A stretch of 64,000 bases of DNA, taken from contig NZ_SMRU01000015.1 of assembly GCF_004354015.1 (NCBI RefSeq), positions 1 to 64,000 on the forward strand, read 5' to 3'. Position numbers and translations under genes: made by a program. Origin of the DNA: Arthrobacter terricola (GTDB lineage Bacteria > Actinomycetota > Actinomycetes > Actinomycetales > Micrococcaceae). How positions within the stretch are numbered: the stretch's first letter is position 1; each line of letters begins with the position of its first letter. Below, piece by piece: positions 1 to 8,470 of the stretch. Under the pieces are notes generated by a model. The model saw nothing but the letters and a program-made list of their open reading frames with translations, ran no database searches and had not been told where the DNA came from.

Positions 1-705
1 CAATCCATGAACCTGCGCTACGCCACCGTCACCGGCGTCGCCCGCGACGACCTCGACGACGAAGGCGTCTGGCTCTACGCCGAAACTGTGCGCAAGATCC
101 ACGAACTGAACCCCGGCACCGGCGTGGAACTGCTCATCCCCGACTTCTCCGGCAACCCCGAGCACATCAAGGCGATCTGCGACTCGGCCCCGGAAGTGTT
201 CGCCCACAACGTCGAAACCGTGCCGCGCATCTTCAAACGCATCCGCCCCGCGTTCCGGTACGAGCGTTCCCTGGACGTCATCACCCAGGGCCGCAACCAC
301 GGAATGGTCACCAAGTCCAACCTCATCCTGGGCATGGGCGAAACCCGGGAAGAGATCTCCGAAGCCCTGGCCGACCTGCACGCTGCCGGCTGCGACCTGA
401 TCACCATCACCCAGTACCTGCGCCCCTCCGAACGCCACCTGCCCGTGGACCGCTGGGTCAAACCCCAGGAATTCGTCGAGCTCGCCACCGAAGCCGAAGA
501 ACTGGGCTTCCTCGGCGTCATGTCCGGACCCCTCGTGCGCTCCTCCTACCGCGCCGGACGCCTCTGGGCCACCGCCATGCGCAAAAAAGGCCGCGACATC
601 CCGTCGCATTTAGAGCACATTGCCCACATCGCCGAAGGCATCCAGGACTCCGGCACCGCCCGCCAGGAAGCCCGCACCCTCCTCAACCACGGAGCTTCGG
701 CATGA
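1..705 (+). CDS. lipA: Lipoyl synthase, 5'-truncated by window edge
   Basis: Radical-SAM enzyme that inserts two sulfur atoms into protein-bound octanoyl groups to make the lipoyl cofactor of 2-oxoacid dehydrogenases and the glycine cleavage H protein. The reading frame is open from base 1, so the N-terminal part with the two iron-sulfur cysteine clusters lies outside the window. The visible part has the [11 protein letters not shown] stretch, the MGETREEI segment of the radical-SAM barrel, and near the end VRSSYRAG, which holds the RSSY motif whose serine ligates the auxiliary cluster in this family. The stop codon overlaps the start of the MetF-like gene by four bases, so the two are translationally coupled. 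No lipB is visible next to it, which is the more usual partner. Confidence 0.93.
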   Translation, partial: QSMNLRYATVTGVARDDLDDEGVWLYAETVRKIHELNPGTGVELLIPDFSGNPEHIKAICDSAPEVFAHNVETVPRIFKRIRPAFRYERSLDVITQGRNHGMVTKSNLILGMGETREEISEALADLHAAGCDLITITQYLRPSERHLPVDRWVKPQEFVELATEAEELGFLGVMSGPLVRSSYRAGRLWATAMRKKGRDIPSHLEHIAHIAEGIQDSGTARQEARTLLNHGASA

Positions 706-1523
706 CCGCCCAGGAACGCGCCATGATTCCCACCCGGATCGAGATCATTCCCTCCGAAGGCATTGTCGAGAAGGTCCGGGCGTCGGTTCCCCTGTCCACG
801 CCGCTGACGGTCACGTGCCTGCCCCACCATGGCATCGCGCGGACCGTGCAGGTTGCTGTTGAGCTGAGCCTCCTCGGATACACCGTCCTGCCGCATCTCA
901 CGGCGCATGGGTTGCAGGACCGGGCACAACTCTCGGGAATCCTGCGGGATTGCGAGTCCGCGGGTATCACGGAAGTCTTCGCCATCGGCGGCGACGGTCC
1001 CCGGAACTCGGGGCCATATGGCTCCTGCCTGCCGATGCTTGAGGACATCGCGGAACTCTCAGGCGGACGGATTTCGGCGGGCATTGCAGGCTATCCCGAA
1101 GGACATCCCTCCGTGACCGGGCTGGACCTGCTCGAAGCCCTGCTCGCAAAGCAGCACCTCGCCACGCATGTGGTCACCCAGATGTGCTTCTCCGTTCCGA
1201 AAGTCCTCGACTACGTCTCGCTCCTGCGGCGCGAAGGCGTCGAGCTTCCCGTGTGGGCCGGCGTGGCCGGCGCCGTTCCCCGTACCAAGCTCCTTAGCCT
1301 GGCCACCCAAATCGGCGTGGGTACGTCGCTGAAGTTCCTCACCAGCAAGGGGGCTTTGGCCAAGCGCCTCCTGAGCGGCGACAAGTACTCGCCGGCGCCG
1401 TTTGTCTCCGAGCTCGTGGCCCAGCCGGGCAGCATTTCGGGCATCCACCTATACAGCTTCAACCGGCTGGACAGGCCGTCGTGGAGCACAGCGCCTGACG
1501 CCGACGATCGCGCGACGGCCTAG
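702..1523 (+). CDS. Methylenetetrahydrofolate reductase-like protein
   Basis: 273 residues with the look of a MetF-type TIM barrel, the fold that binds FAD and reduces 5,10-methylene-tetrahydrofolate. Supporting stretches are [14 protein letters not shown] near residue 28, the [10 protein letters not shown] turn near residue 90, AGYPEGHPS near residue 130 and the [12 protein letters not shown] segment near residue 162, which matches the region of MetF that holds a conserved glutamine and phenylalanine. It is a little short for canonical MetF and is fused by an ATGA overlap to lipA. That pairing suggests a role in one-carbon flow around a lipoyl-dependent (glycine cleavage-like) step rather than methionine synthesis, but this is inference. 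Substrate and direction of the reaction are not proven. Confidence 0.75.
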   Translation: MTAQERAMIPTRIEIIPSEGIVEKVRASVPLSTPLTVTCLPHHGIARTVQVAVELSLLGYTVLPHLTAHGLQDRAQLSGILRDCESAGITEVFAIGGDGPRNSGPYGSCLPMLEDIAELSGGRISAGIAGYPEGHPSVTGLDLLEALLAKQHLATHVVTQMCFSVPKVLDYVSLLRREGVELPVWAGVAGAVPRTKLLSLATQIGVGTSLKFLTSKGALAKRLLSGDKYSPAPFVSELVAQPGSISGIHLYSFNRLDRPSWSTAPDADDRATA

Positions 1524-1563
1524 GCGCTCGCTGCACCCGGACCCGGTTCCGCCCCCAAACCGG

Positions 1564-1588
1564 CCCGGGGACCCCCTAGCTCCCCGGG
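1564..1588. terminator. Hairpin between convergent genes
   Basis: CCCGGGGA at 1564-1571 pairs with TCCCCGGG at 1581-1588 around a nine-base loop. It lies between the 3' ends of the MetF-like gene and the convergent anti-sigma gene. There is no clear T-run, so termination in either direction is only likely. Confidence 0.45.
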
Positions 1589-1617
1589 ACGGAAATCAGG
1601 GCCCCGGGACGGAAATC
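1582..1617. repeat. Tandem 16-bp duplication at a stop codon
   Basis: The 16 bases CCCCGGGACGGAAATC occur at 1582-1597 and again at 1602-1617, a 20-base period. On the minus strand the copy at 1602-1617 encodes the last residues (ISVPG) of the anti-sigma factor and the other copy lies around and just past its stop. Confidence 0.75.
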
Positions 1618-2330
1618 GCCGCGACCGTTTTTTGGTTGTCATCCCGGAGCTCCACGCCCGAGATCGCGGCGAGCTGGACCGGCGTCGCGCCCGTCACCTT
1701 GATGTGGCCGCTGGGAGTCGCCGTCCAGCCGCACGCGAGTTCCTCCTTGCCGTCGCGGCCCTTGACCCAGAGGTACAAGGTGCCTTGCAACGGCATGCTC
1801 CGGCCTTCCAGGTCCAGCTCGGTGCCCCAAGACTTCTTCACGAGCCCCACGGTGAGTTGCATGCCGTTGCCCGCCTGGACGGAATAGCTCGCGTCCGGCT
1901 TGGGCGGCAGGTTCAGCAGGGGCCCGGCCAGGACTCCCAAACCGAGGCACGCGGCGGCAACCGCGGTCACCACAGCCGCCCAACGGCGTCGTGATTTCCG
2001 GCGCCGTGCCGCGATCTTCAGGAGGATCGGCTGCGCGAGCGTTTCGCTGGAAGCCCCGGGAAGTGAGCGGGCGTCGGAAGAGAAGCCGGGTTCGACGGCG
2101 GGGCGGCCTTCCGCGGGAGGTTCGACGACGGCGGGGCGCACGGCGGCGAGCGCGACGGCGTCCGGCACGGGAACGGCGTCGAGGAGGGCCGGGAGGCTCT
2201 CCAGTTCGGCGAGTTCCTGCCCGCATGCCGAGCAGCGTTCCAAGTGCGCCTCGAACGCCCGGACCTCGGACGGCTCCAAGCCGCCCAGCAAGTAGGCGCC
2301 CAGCAATTGGTGAAGTCCTGACTCGCTCAT
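1596..2330 (-). CDS. Membrane anti-sigma factor with zinc-finger-like N-terminus
   Basis: 244-residue single-pass membrane protein that should hold the neighbouring ECF sigma factor inactive. The N-terminal anti-sigma domain carries the ZAS-type motif His29-x3-Cys33-x2-Cys36 (HLERCSACG). An acidic/alanine-rich linker follows, then a basic stretch (RRRKSRRR) just before one transmembrane helix at about residues 117-139, and an extracytoplasmic C-terminal domain of the RskA type. It starts with an ATG overlapping the end of the sigma gene by four bases, the usual coupled arrangement. The signal it senses cannot be read from the sequence. The last codons are part of a short tandem duplication. 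Confidence 0.85.
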   Translation of the reverse strand: MSESGLHQLLGAYLLGGLEPSEVRAFEAHLERCSACGQELAELESLPALLDAVPVPDAVALAAVRPAVVEPPAEGRPAVEPGFSSDARSLPGASSETLAQPILLKIAARRRKSRRRWAAVVTAVAAACLGLGVLAGPLLNLPPKPDASYSVQAGNGMQLTVGLVKKSWGTELDLEGRSMPLQGTLYLWVKGRDGKEELACGWTATPSGHIKVTGATPVQLAAISGVELRDDNQKTVAAISVPGP

Positions 2331-2827
2331 CGCTGCACCCCCATTTCGTCCAAGATCGTGCGTAGTGCCCTGACGGCGTAGAAGGCCCGTGATTTCACGG
2401 TGCCGCTGGGAATGTTGAGTCTCAGCGCGGCCTCATTCACCGTGAAACGTTCATAATGCAGGGCAACCAGGACCTCCCGGTGTTCGGTGCTGAGCCGCAG
2501 GAGGGCTTCTTCCATGAGGACCCGGTTGAGGAGTTCATCCACGCGTTCGGCGGCTTCCGCCGGGTCTGCGAGGTCGTGTTCCGCCGCTTCGATCGGGCGT
2601 CTCTGGGCCTTGCGGTAATTGTCGATGATCACGTTGCGCGCGGTGCGGAACAGGTAGCTTCGCAGGCTCCCGGTGATCTGCGGCGCATGCTGCCACACCC
2701 TGAGGATGGTTTCCTGCACGACGTCGTCAGCCAAGTGGGCGTCCGGCATGCAGCTCAGCACGAAGCGGCGCAGGGCTGTGCCGTGGTCGCGGTAAATCGC
2801 GGCGACGACGTCCTCGTCAAGCGGCAT
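2327..2827 (-). CDS. ECF sigma factor, SigK-like
   Basis: 166-residue extracytoplasmic-function sigma factor. Region 2 (about residues 10-75) includes LADDVVQETILRVW and the YLFRTARNVIIDNYRK stretch for -10 recognition and core binding. Region 4 (about residues 105-160) includes LRLSTEHREVLVALHYERFTVNEAALRLNIPSGTVKSRAFYAVRAL in sequence order, with the GTVKSR recognition helix. It is followed at a four-base overlap by its membrane anti-sigma factor and faces a divergent secreted lipoprotein that is a natural candidate for its regulon. Length and domain order are normal; the exact ECF group is not certain. Confidence 0.88.
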   Translation of the reverse strand: MPLDEDVVAAIYRDHGTALRRFVLSCMPDAHLADDVVQETILRVWQHAPQITGSLRSYLFRTARNVIIDNYRKAQRRPIEAAEHDLADPAEAAERVDELLNRVLMEEALLRLSTEHREVLVALHYERFTVNEAALRLNIPSGTVKSRAFYAVRALRTILDEMGVQR

Positions 2828-2902
2828 CCACGCCTCCTGTGTGCTTCGACTTCCCCTTCTCTTGCCATACGACGTACCCGCAGCAGGAAAAGTTCAAGTC
2901 TG

Positions 2903-2930
2903 TGAACCATTCTTCACCTGGTGGCGTCGT
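2903..2930 (+). promoter_or_regulatory. Candidate ECF-type promoter of the lipoprotein gene
   Basis: TGAACC at 2903-2908 and CGTCGT at 2925-2930 are separated by 16 bases, resembling the AAC/CGT pattern of ECF sigma promoters. It lies in the divergent intergenic region about 50 bases before the lipoprotein start. This is a pattern match only. Confidence 0.35.
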
Positions 2931-2981
2931 AGGGGTTAGCACCCGGCTTGTCCGACGGCCGGTCCAGCGAAGGAGCACACC

Positions 2982-3533
2982 ATGAAGAAGCAACTCATCA
3001 CCGGTCTCGGCGTCCTTGCTCTGGCCGTCACGCTCTCCGCGTGTGGGGGAAGTTCCGGGTCATCAAGCAGTCCGTCGAGCACCTCCAGCCCTAGTGCCTC
3101 AATGGCGAGCCCAACAGCTTCGAGTTCGGAGTCGTCGTCGAGCTCTTCAACCGGGATGGTGGACCTGAAGACGGCGTCGTCAAGCATAGGCGTGAGGGTA
3201 GTCGGAGCGAACGGCAAGAGCGTCTACTTCTTCACCAAGGACGTCAAGGATTCAGGCAAGAGCGCCTGCACTGGCGCCTGCGCCACCACGTGGCCTCCCG
3301 TGACGACGACTTCGACCATGCCGGCGGTTGACGGGGTGATGGGAACCATCGGCACCATCCCGACGGCGGATGGCAAGATGCAGATCACCATCAACGGAAT
3401 GCCCATCTACTTCTACTCCAAGGACCAGGACTCCGGTGACACCTACGGCCAAGGCGTGTTAGGCATCTGGTTCCTGGTCAGCCCCTCCGGCTCCATGATG
3501 ACGGCCACGAGCAGCAGCCCGTCCTCCTACTGA
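2982..3533 (+). CDS. Secreted lipoprotein with two YxFxxD motifs
   Basis: 183-residue exported lipoprotein of the COG4315 type. A short signal peptide ends in the lipobox LSAC with Cys21 as lipidation site. It is followed by a Ser/Pro/Thr-rich linker (about residues 22-57) that probably spans the cell wall. The globular part has two copies of the family signature, Tyr82-Phe-Phe-Thr-Lys-Asp87 and Tyr143-Phe-Tyr-Ser-Lys-Asp148, plus CTGACATTWPP (Cys96 and Cys100) after the first copy. The molecular function of this family is not established. It is divergent from the sigma/anti-sigma pair with an ECF-like promoter in between, so it may be the main output of that signalling pair. A clear start ATG follows an AGGAG site at 2970-2974. 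Confidence 0.85.
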   Translation: MKKQLITGLGVLALAVTLSACGGSSGSSSSPSSTSSPSASMASPTASSSESSSSSSTGMVDLKTASSSIGVRVVGANGKSVYFFTKDVKDSGKSACTGACATTWPPVTTTSTMPAVDGVMGTIGTIPTADGKMQITINGMPIYFYSKDQDSGDTYGQGVLGIWFLVSPSGSMMTATSSSPSSY

Positions 3534-3561
3534 CGCTCGCTCACATCTGGCCGCCAAACGA

Positions 3562-3596
3562 CGAACGCTCTTTCAGATGACCTGAAAGAGCGTTCG
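3562..3596. terminator. Perfect 15-bp hairpin, bidirectional terminator
   Basis: CGAACGCTCTTTCAG at 3562-3576 is exactly complementary to 3582-3596, with the five-base loop ATGAC. It sits 28 bases after the lipoprotein stop and 30 bases from the end of the convergent DMP19-like gene. Strength, symmetry and position make it a likely two-way terminator. Confidence 0.8.
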
Positions 3597-3626
3597 CGCT
3601 TGAGGCGGCAAAGGTGAGCTGGCGTC

Positions 3627-4457
3627 CTAGGCGTCTTCGAATTCGACGGCGGCGATGATTTCCTTCGTCTCCGGGTGGATCATGAAGGCTTCCTCGTCCT
3701 CCTCGATCATGATGTAGTTGCCGTGATCGGTGGAGAAGTGCCAGGCGAGGACCGTTTCGCCGTCGTGCTCGAAGTTGGGATCGCCCATGGTGATCTTGTC
3801 CAGCTGGTAGCCGGCGACGTCGCACAACTCGCGGATGATGAGTTCGAATTCCGGGGCGTTCTCGAGCTCGGCTTCGGCGGCCTCGGCTTTGCGCTCCTCC
3901 AGGTCCGGGATGAGCGCAACGCGCTCGGCGATGTGGGCCTTGAGTTCGTCCTCGTCCAGGTAGAGGAGGCCTTCCTGGCCGCGGAGCCATGCCGCGCTGA
4001 GGGCGATGATGTCCTCGGTTTCGAGGAGGGATTCGAATTCGCCGTCGAGGGCTTCGAGTTCCGCGACGGGTTCGGAAGCTTCGTCGGATTCGTCGAGGTC
4101 GCCGTCAAGGTAGGCTTCCGCGTCCTCTTCGCTCAGGGCATCGAACGCCGCGGCAGTGCGGTTGAACAGTTCGAGGTGGCGCGTGGCTCCCATGGCTTCG
4201 AGGCCTTCGCGGACAAAGGTGTCCACTTCCTCGCGCTCGGGAACGGTGAAGACGTACTGGGCGAAGCCGCCCGAGAGTGCCTGGGTCAGGTAGTAGTCCA
4301 CAAAGTAGCTGCGCAGCGCGTTGCTTGCGATTTCCTCGTGGTTGAGGAGTTCCTCGTACATCTCGTTGACCACGTTGACGTTCGCGTCCACAACGTCCGC
4401 GTCGGAGGCCTCGATGCTGTCCTTCGTCAGAATGACGGGCTGCTCATTGATGGTCAT
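3627..4457 (-). CDS. Acidic DMP19-like (DUF4375) protein
   Basis: 276 residues, very rich in Asp and Glu, no signal peptide or membrane helix, so cytoplasmic. Residues about 28-125 (YEELLNHEEIASNALRSYFV, then LTQALSGGFAQYVF) resemble the DMP19/DUF4375 domain, a family named after a neisserial DNA-mimic protein. The strong negative charge fits mimicry of DNA, but many family members have no known role. The second half (about residues 195-276, FELIIRELCDVAGYQLDKI and WHFSTDHGNYIMIEEDEEAF) is a separate small acidic region with no name I can give. It stands alone, with a hairpin at its 3' end. Function is unproven. Confidence 0.6.
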   Translation of the reverse strand: MTINEQPVILTKDSIEASDADVVDANVNVVNEMYEELLNHEEIASNALRSYFVDYYLTQALSGGFAQYVFTVPEREEVDTFVREGLEAMGATRHLELFNRTAAAFDALSEEDAEAYLDGDLDESDEASEPVAELEALDGEFESLLETEDIIALSAAWLRGQEGLLYLDEDELKAHIAERVALIPDLEERKAEAAEAELENAPEFELIIRELCDVAGYQLDKITMGDPNFEHDGETVLAWHFSTDHGNYIMIEEDEEAFMIHPETKEIIAAVEFEDA

Positions 4458-4624
4458 GGGATTTCCTCACTGCTTGGAAGCTTTTGCTGCTCCGGACCCT
4501 TTCAACGTACGCGGGGGCGGCGCCCGGGCAGGCTAGGGGCAGGTGAACGTCCGGCAAAGTTTCAGGGCTGGTCGCGGCTGGCTAGGATTCATAGATAGCC
4601 TCCTGCCGAAAGTAGCGTTACCGA

Positions 4625-7600
4625 ATGCCTTCCCACCCCGACGACTCTTGGGAACTGGCGATTCAGACACCCGCCATCAACGACCGTTCCCTCGCGGCCG
4701 GCCTTGCCTACGCCATGGGTGGCCGGGTCAGCGGGATCAGCTTCGATCCGGCCACTGGCTTGATGCTGGGCAAGATCCAAGGAAACGCCGCCAAGCCGTA
4801 TTCGACTTCGGCCAAGCTTGTCCGCAAGCCGGGCGGCTGGAGCTGCACCGTGGGAGTATGCAGTTGCCCGGTGCGCAAGGACTGCAAGCATGTGGCCGCC
4901 CTGCTCTTCGCGGCCGAGGACCAGCCGGTGGTGCGGGCCCAATTGCTGAGCGCTCCCGCCGTCGGACAGACAGCACGGCCGGGCGAATCCGTGCAGCGTC
5001 CGGAGTGGGAGCAGGCGCTCAGCAAGCTGATCGCCGTTCCCGGGGGTGCTCCGCAACGGCAGGGACTCCCCCTGGCCCTCGCCTTCGAGGTCGAAGAGCC
5101 TGCTCCGCACTTCTCCTACACAGGCCGCCGCGATCCTGTCCGCAGCATCCGGCAATTGAAGGCCCGGCCCGTCATGATGGGAGCCAAAGGCAAGTGGATC
5201 CGCGGCGACGTCTCGTGGACCAACTTGAGCTACCTCGGGTACAAACGCGAGTTCAACGAGGCGCATATCGAGTGGATGCAAGCCTTCCTCGCGGCACACT
5301 CCAACACTGACCATCGCCAGCTCACCTCAAGCATGTGGCTGTTGCTCAACGATTTCGCCGGCAAGAACCTGTGGAGCCTCTTGGAAGATGCCGCAAAGGC
5401 CGGCGTCGAACTCATCCACTCCGGCGGAACGGAACCGGTCCGCCTTGCCGCGGAGCCCGCCGTCGTCGGCCTCGATTTGAGCCGCCACGGCGGCAGCGAG
5501 CCCGACGGCGGCCTCGAGTTGGCGGCGTCGGTCACCATCGCGGAGGACGACATCGACCCCGCTACAGTAGGGCTGATCGGGCGCCCCGCGCACGGCTTGT
5601 TCTTCACCGGCCCTGTTGAGGAAGGGTTGCCTGGAGTTGTGGCGCCCGAGAACCTGATTACGCTCGCACGGCTCGAAGGCGGGGAGTCGGAACAACTCCT
5701 GGACTTCGCGATGGGCGCATCCCGGCTCCGGATCCCGGCACAGGACGAACAACGCTTCCTCACCGCGTTCTATCCAAAACTCAAGCAATCCACCCGGGTC
5801 ACGGCAGCGGACCATTCCGTGGAGCTGCCTGTCCTGGCCGTGCCTACGCTTTCCCTGCTGGCCAACTACGGCGCGGACCACCGGGTCCGGCTCCACTGGG
5901 AATGGCACTACAAAGCCGGAACCCTCGTCACAGCCCAACCCCTCTGGCGCCATCCGGACGACCACGGCTACCGCGACGACGCCGAAGAAGCCCGCATCCT
6001 CGAAACCGTCGGCCGGCCGTGGGACGTCGTTGCGGTGCTCGGCGAATCGTCGGGCGGAGGATGGGGTGCGCCGCGGCTCGCAGCGTCCGCTGTGCTCGAC
6101 GGCCTGGACACCTTGGCCTTCACCGAGGAGGTGCTCCCCCGGCTCAGCGAACTGCCCGACGTCGTCGTTGAGACCTCCGGCGACATCGCCGACTACCGCG
6201 AAGCCACCGAAGCCCCGGTCGTGTCCATTTCCACCAAGGCCACGGACAACCGCGACTGGTTCGACCTCGGGATCGTCATCACGCTCGAAGGCGAACCCGT
6301 GTCCTTCGCCGCGGTGTTTTCCGCGCTCGCGGCGGGCCAGACCCGCATGCTGCTGCCAAGCGGTGCCTACTTCTCGCTGGACCTGCCCGAGCTCCACCAA
6401 CTGCGCGCACTCATCGACGAAGCCAGGTCCCTGCAGGACAACCCGGACCGGCACGGCACGCTGCAGATCAGCCGGTTCCAGGCCGGCTTGTGGGACGAGC
6501 TCGCGCACCTGGGGATCGTGGATGAGCAAGCGGCCGCGTGGCGCGAAACGGTAGGCGGATTGCTCGACGACGGCGTGACCGGCCTCCCGTTGCCGGCTTC
6601 ACTTAATGCCGAGCTTCGTCCGTACCAGCTCGAGGGCTTCAATTGGTTGAGCTTCCTGTACCGGCACGGCCTTGGCGGGGTCCTCGCCGACGACATGGGC
6701 CTCGGCAAGACGGTGCAGGCCATTGCTTTGATGTGCGCGGCGAAGGAACATGCGCATTCTGGCGGGGGCGGCGCGCCCTTCCTCGTGGTCGCCCCCACGA
6801 GCGTCGTGGGCAACTGGGCGGCCGAGGCGCAGCGATTCGCTCCGGGGCTGCGCGTGAAGACCGTCGGGGAAACCTTTGCCAAAAGCGGCGCCGATCCGGT
6901 CGACGCGCTGGCTGAGGCCGACGTCGTCATCACCTCCTACGCACTCTTCCGGATCGACTTTGAATCGTATGAGACCCAGGATTGGGCGGGGCTGATGCTC
7001 GACGAAGCCCAGTTCGTGAAGAACCACCAATCCAAGGCGTACCAATGTGCCCGGAAGTTGCCGGCCGGGTTCAAGCTGGTCATCACGGGAACCCCGCTGG
7101 AGAACAACCTCATGGAGTTCTGGGCGTTGACGTCGATCGTCGCGCCCGGGCTGTTTTCCAGCCCGCGCCGCTTCGCGGAGTATTACCAGAAGCCCGTTGA
7201 AAAGAACGGCGACAAAGCCCAGCTGGCCAAGCTCCGCCGTCGGGTCCGTCCGCTCATGTTGCGCCGCACCAAAGAGCAGGTCATCAAGGACCTGCCGCCC
7301 AAGCAGGAGCAAGTGCTGGAAGTGGTGCTCAACCCGCGGCACCAAAAGGTGTACCAGACGCACCTCCAGCGCGAGCGGCAGAAGATCCTGGGACTCATCG
7401 ACGACATCAACAAGAACCGGTTCACGATCTTCCAGTCGTTGACGCTGCTTCGACAGCTCAGCCTCGACGTCTCGCTCGTCGACGAATCCCTGTCCGCTGT
7501 GCGCTCGTCGAAGATCGATGTGCTGTTCGAGCAACTTGAAGACATTCTCGCCGAAGGCCACAGGACGCTCATTTTCAGCCAGTTCACCGGGTTCCTGGGC

Positions 7601-8011
7601 AAAGTCCGGGCGCAGCTTGAGGAAGAGGGAGTCGAGTATTGCTATCTCGACGGCGGCACCCGGAACCGTGCCGACGTCGTCAGCGAATTCAAGAACGGCG
7701 CGGCGCCTGTGTTCCTGATTTCGCTCAAGGCCGGCGGCTTCGGGCTGAACCTGACCGAGGCGGACTACGTGTTTCTCTTGGACCCGTGGTGGAATCCGGC
7801 CTCGGAAGCGCAGGCTGTGGACCGCACGCACCGGATCGGACAGGCGCGGAATGTCATGGTCTACCGGCTCGTGGCCAAGGACACCATCGAGGAAAAAGTC
7901 ATGGCGCTCAAGGCGAAGAAGTCCCAGCTGTTCGCCGATGTCATGGAAGGCGATGCCCTCTCCGGCGGTGCCCTGACGGCCGAGGACCTGGCCGGCCTGT
8001 TCGCGGAGTAG
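4625..8011 (+). CDS. SWIM zinc-finger SNF2-family helicase
   Basis: 1128-residue ATP-driven DNA translocase. A SWIM zinc finger lies at residues 79-90 (CSCPVRKDCKHV, C-x-C-x5-C-x-H). A long middle region of about 500 residues matches the poorly characterised N-terminal part of bacterial Snf2/HepA-like proteins. The helicase core follows: Walker A DDMGLGKT at about 688-696, the DEAQ box at about 791, and ITGTPLENN. The C-terminal helicase domain has LIFSQFTGF and the final VDRTHRIGQ motif near residue 1064. All key motifs are intact. The start ATG has no strong ribosome-binding site. The gene ends immediately beside the convergent hspR stop. A role in transcription recycling or DNA repair is usual for the family, not shown here. 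Confidence 0.9.
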   Translation: MPSHPDDSWELAIQTPAINDRSLAAGLAYAMGGRVSGISFDPATGLMLGKIQGNAAKPYSTSAKLVRKPGGWSCTVGVCSCPVRKDCKHVAALLFAAEDQPVVRAQLLSAPAVGQTARPGESVQRPEWEQALSKLIAVPGGAPQRQGLPLALAFEVEEPAPHFSYTGRRDPVRSIRQLKARPVMMGAKGKWIRGDVSWTNLSYLGYKREFNEAHIEWMQAFLAAHSNTDHRQLTSSMWLLLNDFAGKNLWSLLEDAAKAGVELIHSGGTEPVRLAAEPAVVGLDLSRHGGSEPDGGLELAASVTIAEDDIDPATVGLIGRPAHGLFFTGPVEEGLPGVVAPENLITLARLEGGESEQLLDFAMGASRLRIPAQDEQRFLTAFYPKLKQSTRVTAADHSVELPVLAVPTLSLLANYGADHRVRLHWEWHYKAGTLVTAQPLWRHPDDHGYRDDAEEARILETVGRPWDVVAVLGESSGGGWGAPRLAASAVLDGLDTLAFTEEVLPRLSELPDVVVETSGDIADYREATEAPVVSISTKATDNRDWFDLGIVITLEGEPVSFAAVFSALAAGQTRMLLPSGAYFSLDLPELHQLRALIDEARSLQDNPDRHGTLQISRFQAGLWDELAHLGIVDEQAAAWRETVGGLLDDGVTGLPLPASLNAELRPYQLEGFNWLSFLYRHGLGGVLADDMGLGKTVQAIALMCAAKEHAHSGGGGAPFLVVAPTSVVGNWAAEAQRFAPGLRVKTVGETFAKSGADPVDALAEADVVITSYALFRIDFESYETQDWAGLMLDEAQFVKNHQSKAYQCARKLPAGFKLVITGTPLENNLMEFWALTSIVAPGLFSSPRRFAEYYQKPVEKNGDKAQLAKLRRRVRPLMLRRTKEQVIKDLPPKQEQVLEVVLNPRHQKVYQTHLQRERQKILGLIDDINKNRFTIFQSLTLLRQLSLDVSLVDESLSAVRSSKIDVLFEQLEDILAEGHRTLIFSQFTGFLGKVRAQLEEEGVEYCYLDGGTRNRADVVSEFKNGAAPVFLISLKAGGFGLNLTEADYVFLLDPWWNPASEAQAVDRTHRIGQARNVMVYRLVAKDTIEEKVMALKAKKSQLFADVMEGDALSGGALTAEDLAGLFAE

Positions 8012-8434
8012 TTATTTTTCGGGGGTGGGGCGCCACACCACGAGGGCTTGCGACCGGGCCCGGGGGCGCTGTCCGCGGGCCAGGCTGACGACGTCGCCGG
8101 CGGCCCCTGCGGCGAAGATGCGGGCTTCGACCGGGCTCCGCCGGCGCTGGAGTTCCTCGCTTAGCTCGGCCACCCGGAACTGCAGGGCGGCCACTTGGTT
8201 CTCGAGCTCGAGGATGCGTTTGATGCCCTCAAGCGACACGCCCTCGTGGGAGAGCCTCTGGACCTCCCGCAGGCGATCGACATCCCGCTGCGAATAACGC
8301 CGGGACTTGCCGGGAGCACGGCTAGGCGACACGATGCCGAGCCGGTCGTATTGGCGAAGCGTCTGCGGATGCATGTCCGCGAGTTCGGCCGCGACTGAGA
8401 TGACGAAGATCGGCTGGTTGATGTCGATGGCCAT
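8012..8434 (-). CDS. hspR: Heat-shock repressor HspR (MerR family)
   Basis: 140-residue MerR-type regulator. The N-terminal winged helix (about residues 10-80) contains PIFVISVAAELADMHPQTLR and YDRLGIVSPSRAPGKSRRYS, typical of HspR, followed by a coiled-coil (ILELENQVAALQFRVAELSEEL). HspR binds HAIR operators and, with DnaK as co-repressor, shuts off the dnaK operon. It is the last gene of dnaK-grpE-dnaJ-hspR, and two HAIR-like sites lie upstream of dnaK in this window, consistent with feedback control. Start ATG has a GAGGA site upstream. The 36-base gap to dnaJ supports one transcript. Confidence 0.93.
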   Translation of the reverse strand: MAIDINQPIFVISVAAELADMHPQTLRQYDRLGIVSPSRAPGKSRRYSQRDVDRLREVQRLSHEGVSLEGIKRILELENQVAALQFRVAELSEELQRRRSPVEARIFAAGAAGDVVSLARGQRPRARSQALVVWRPTPEK

Positions 8435-8470
8435 GACTACGTCCTCTCTGCTGGTGCTGTGTTCCTGCCG

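Noticed and set aside
3675..4598. 307-codon open frame opposite the DMP19-like gene
   Set aside because: Composition is an artefact of the acidic gene on the other strand; no ribosome-binding site.
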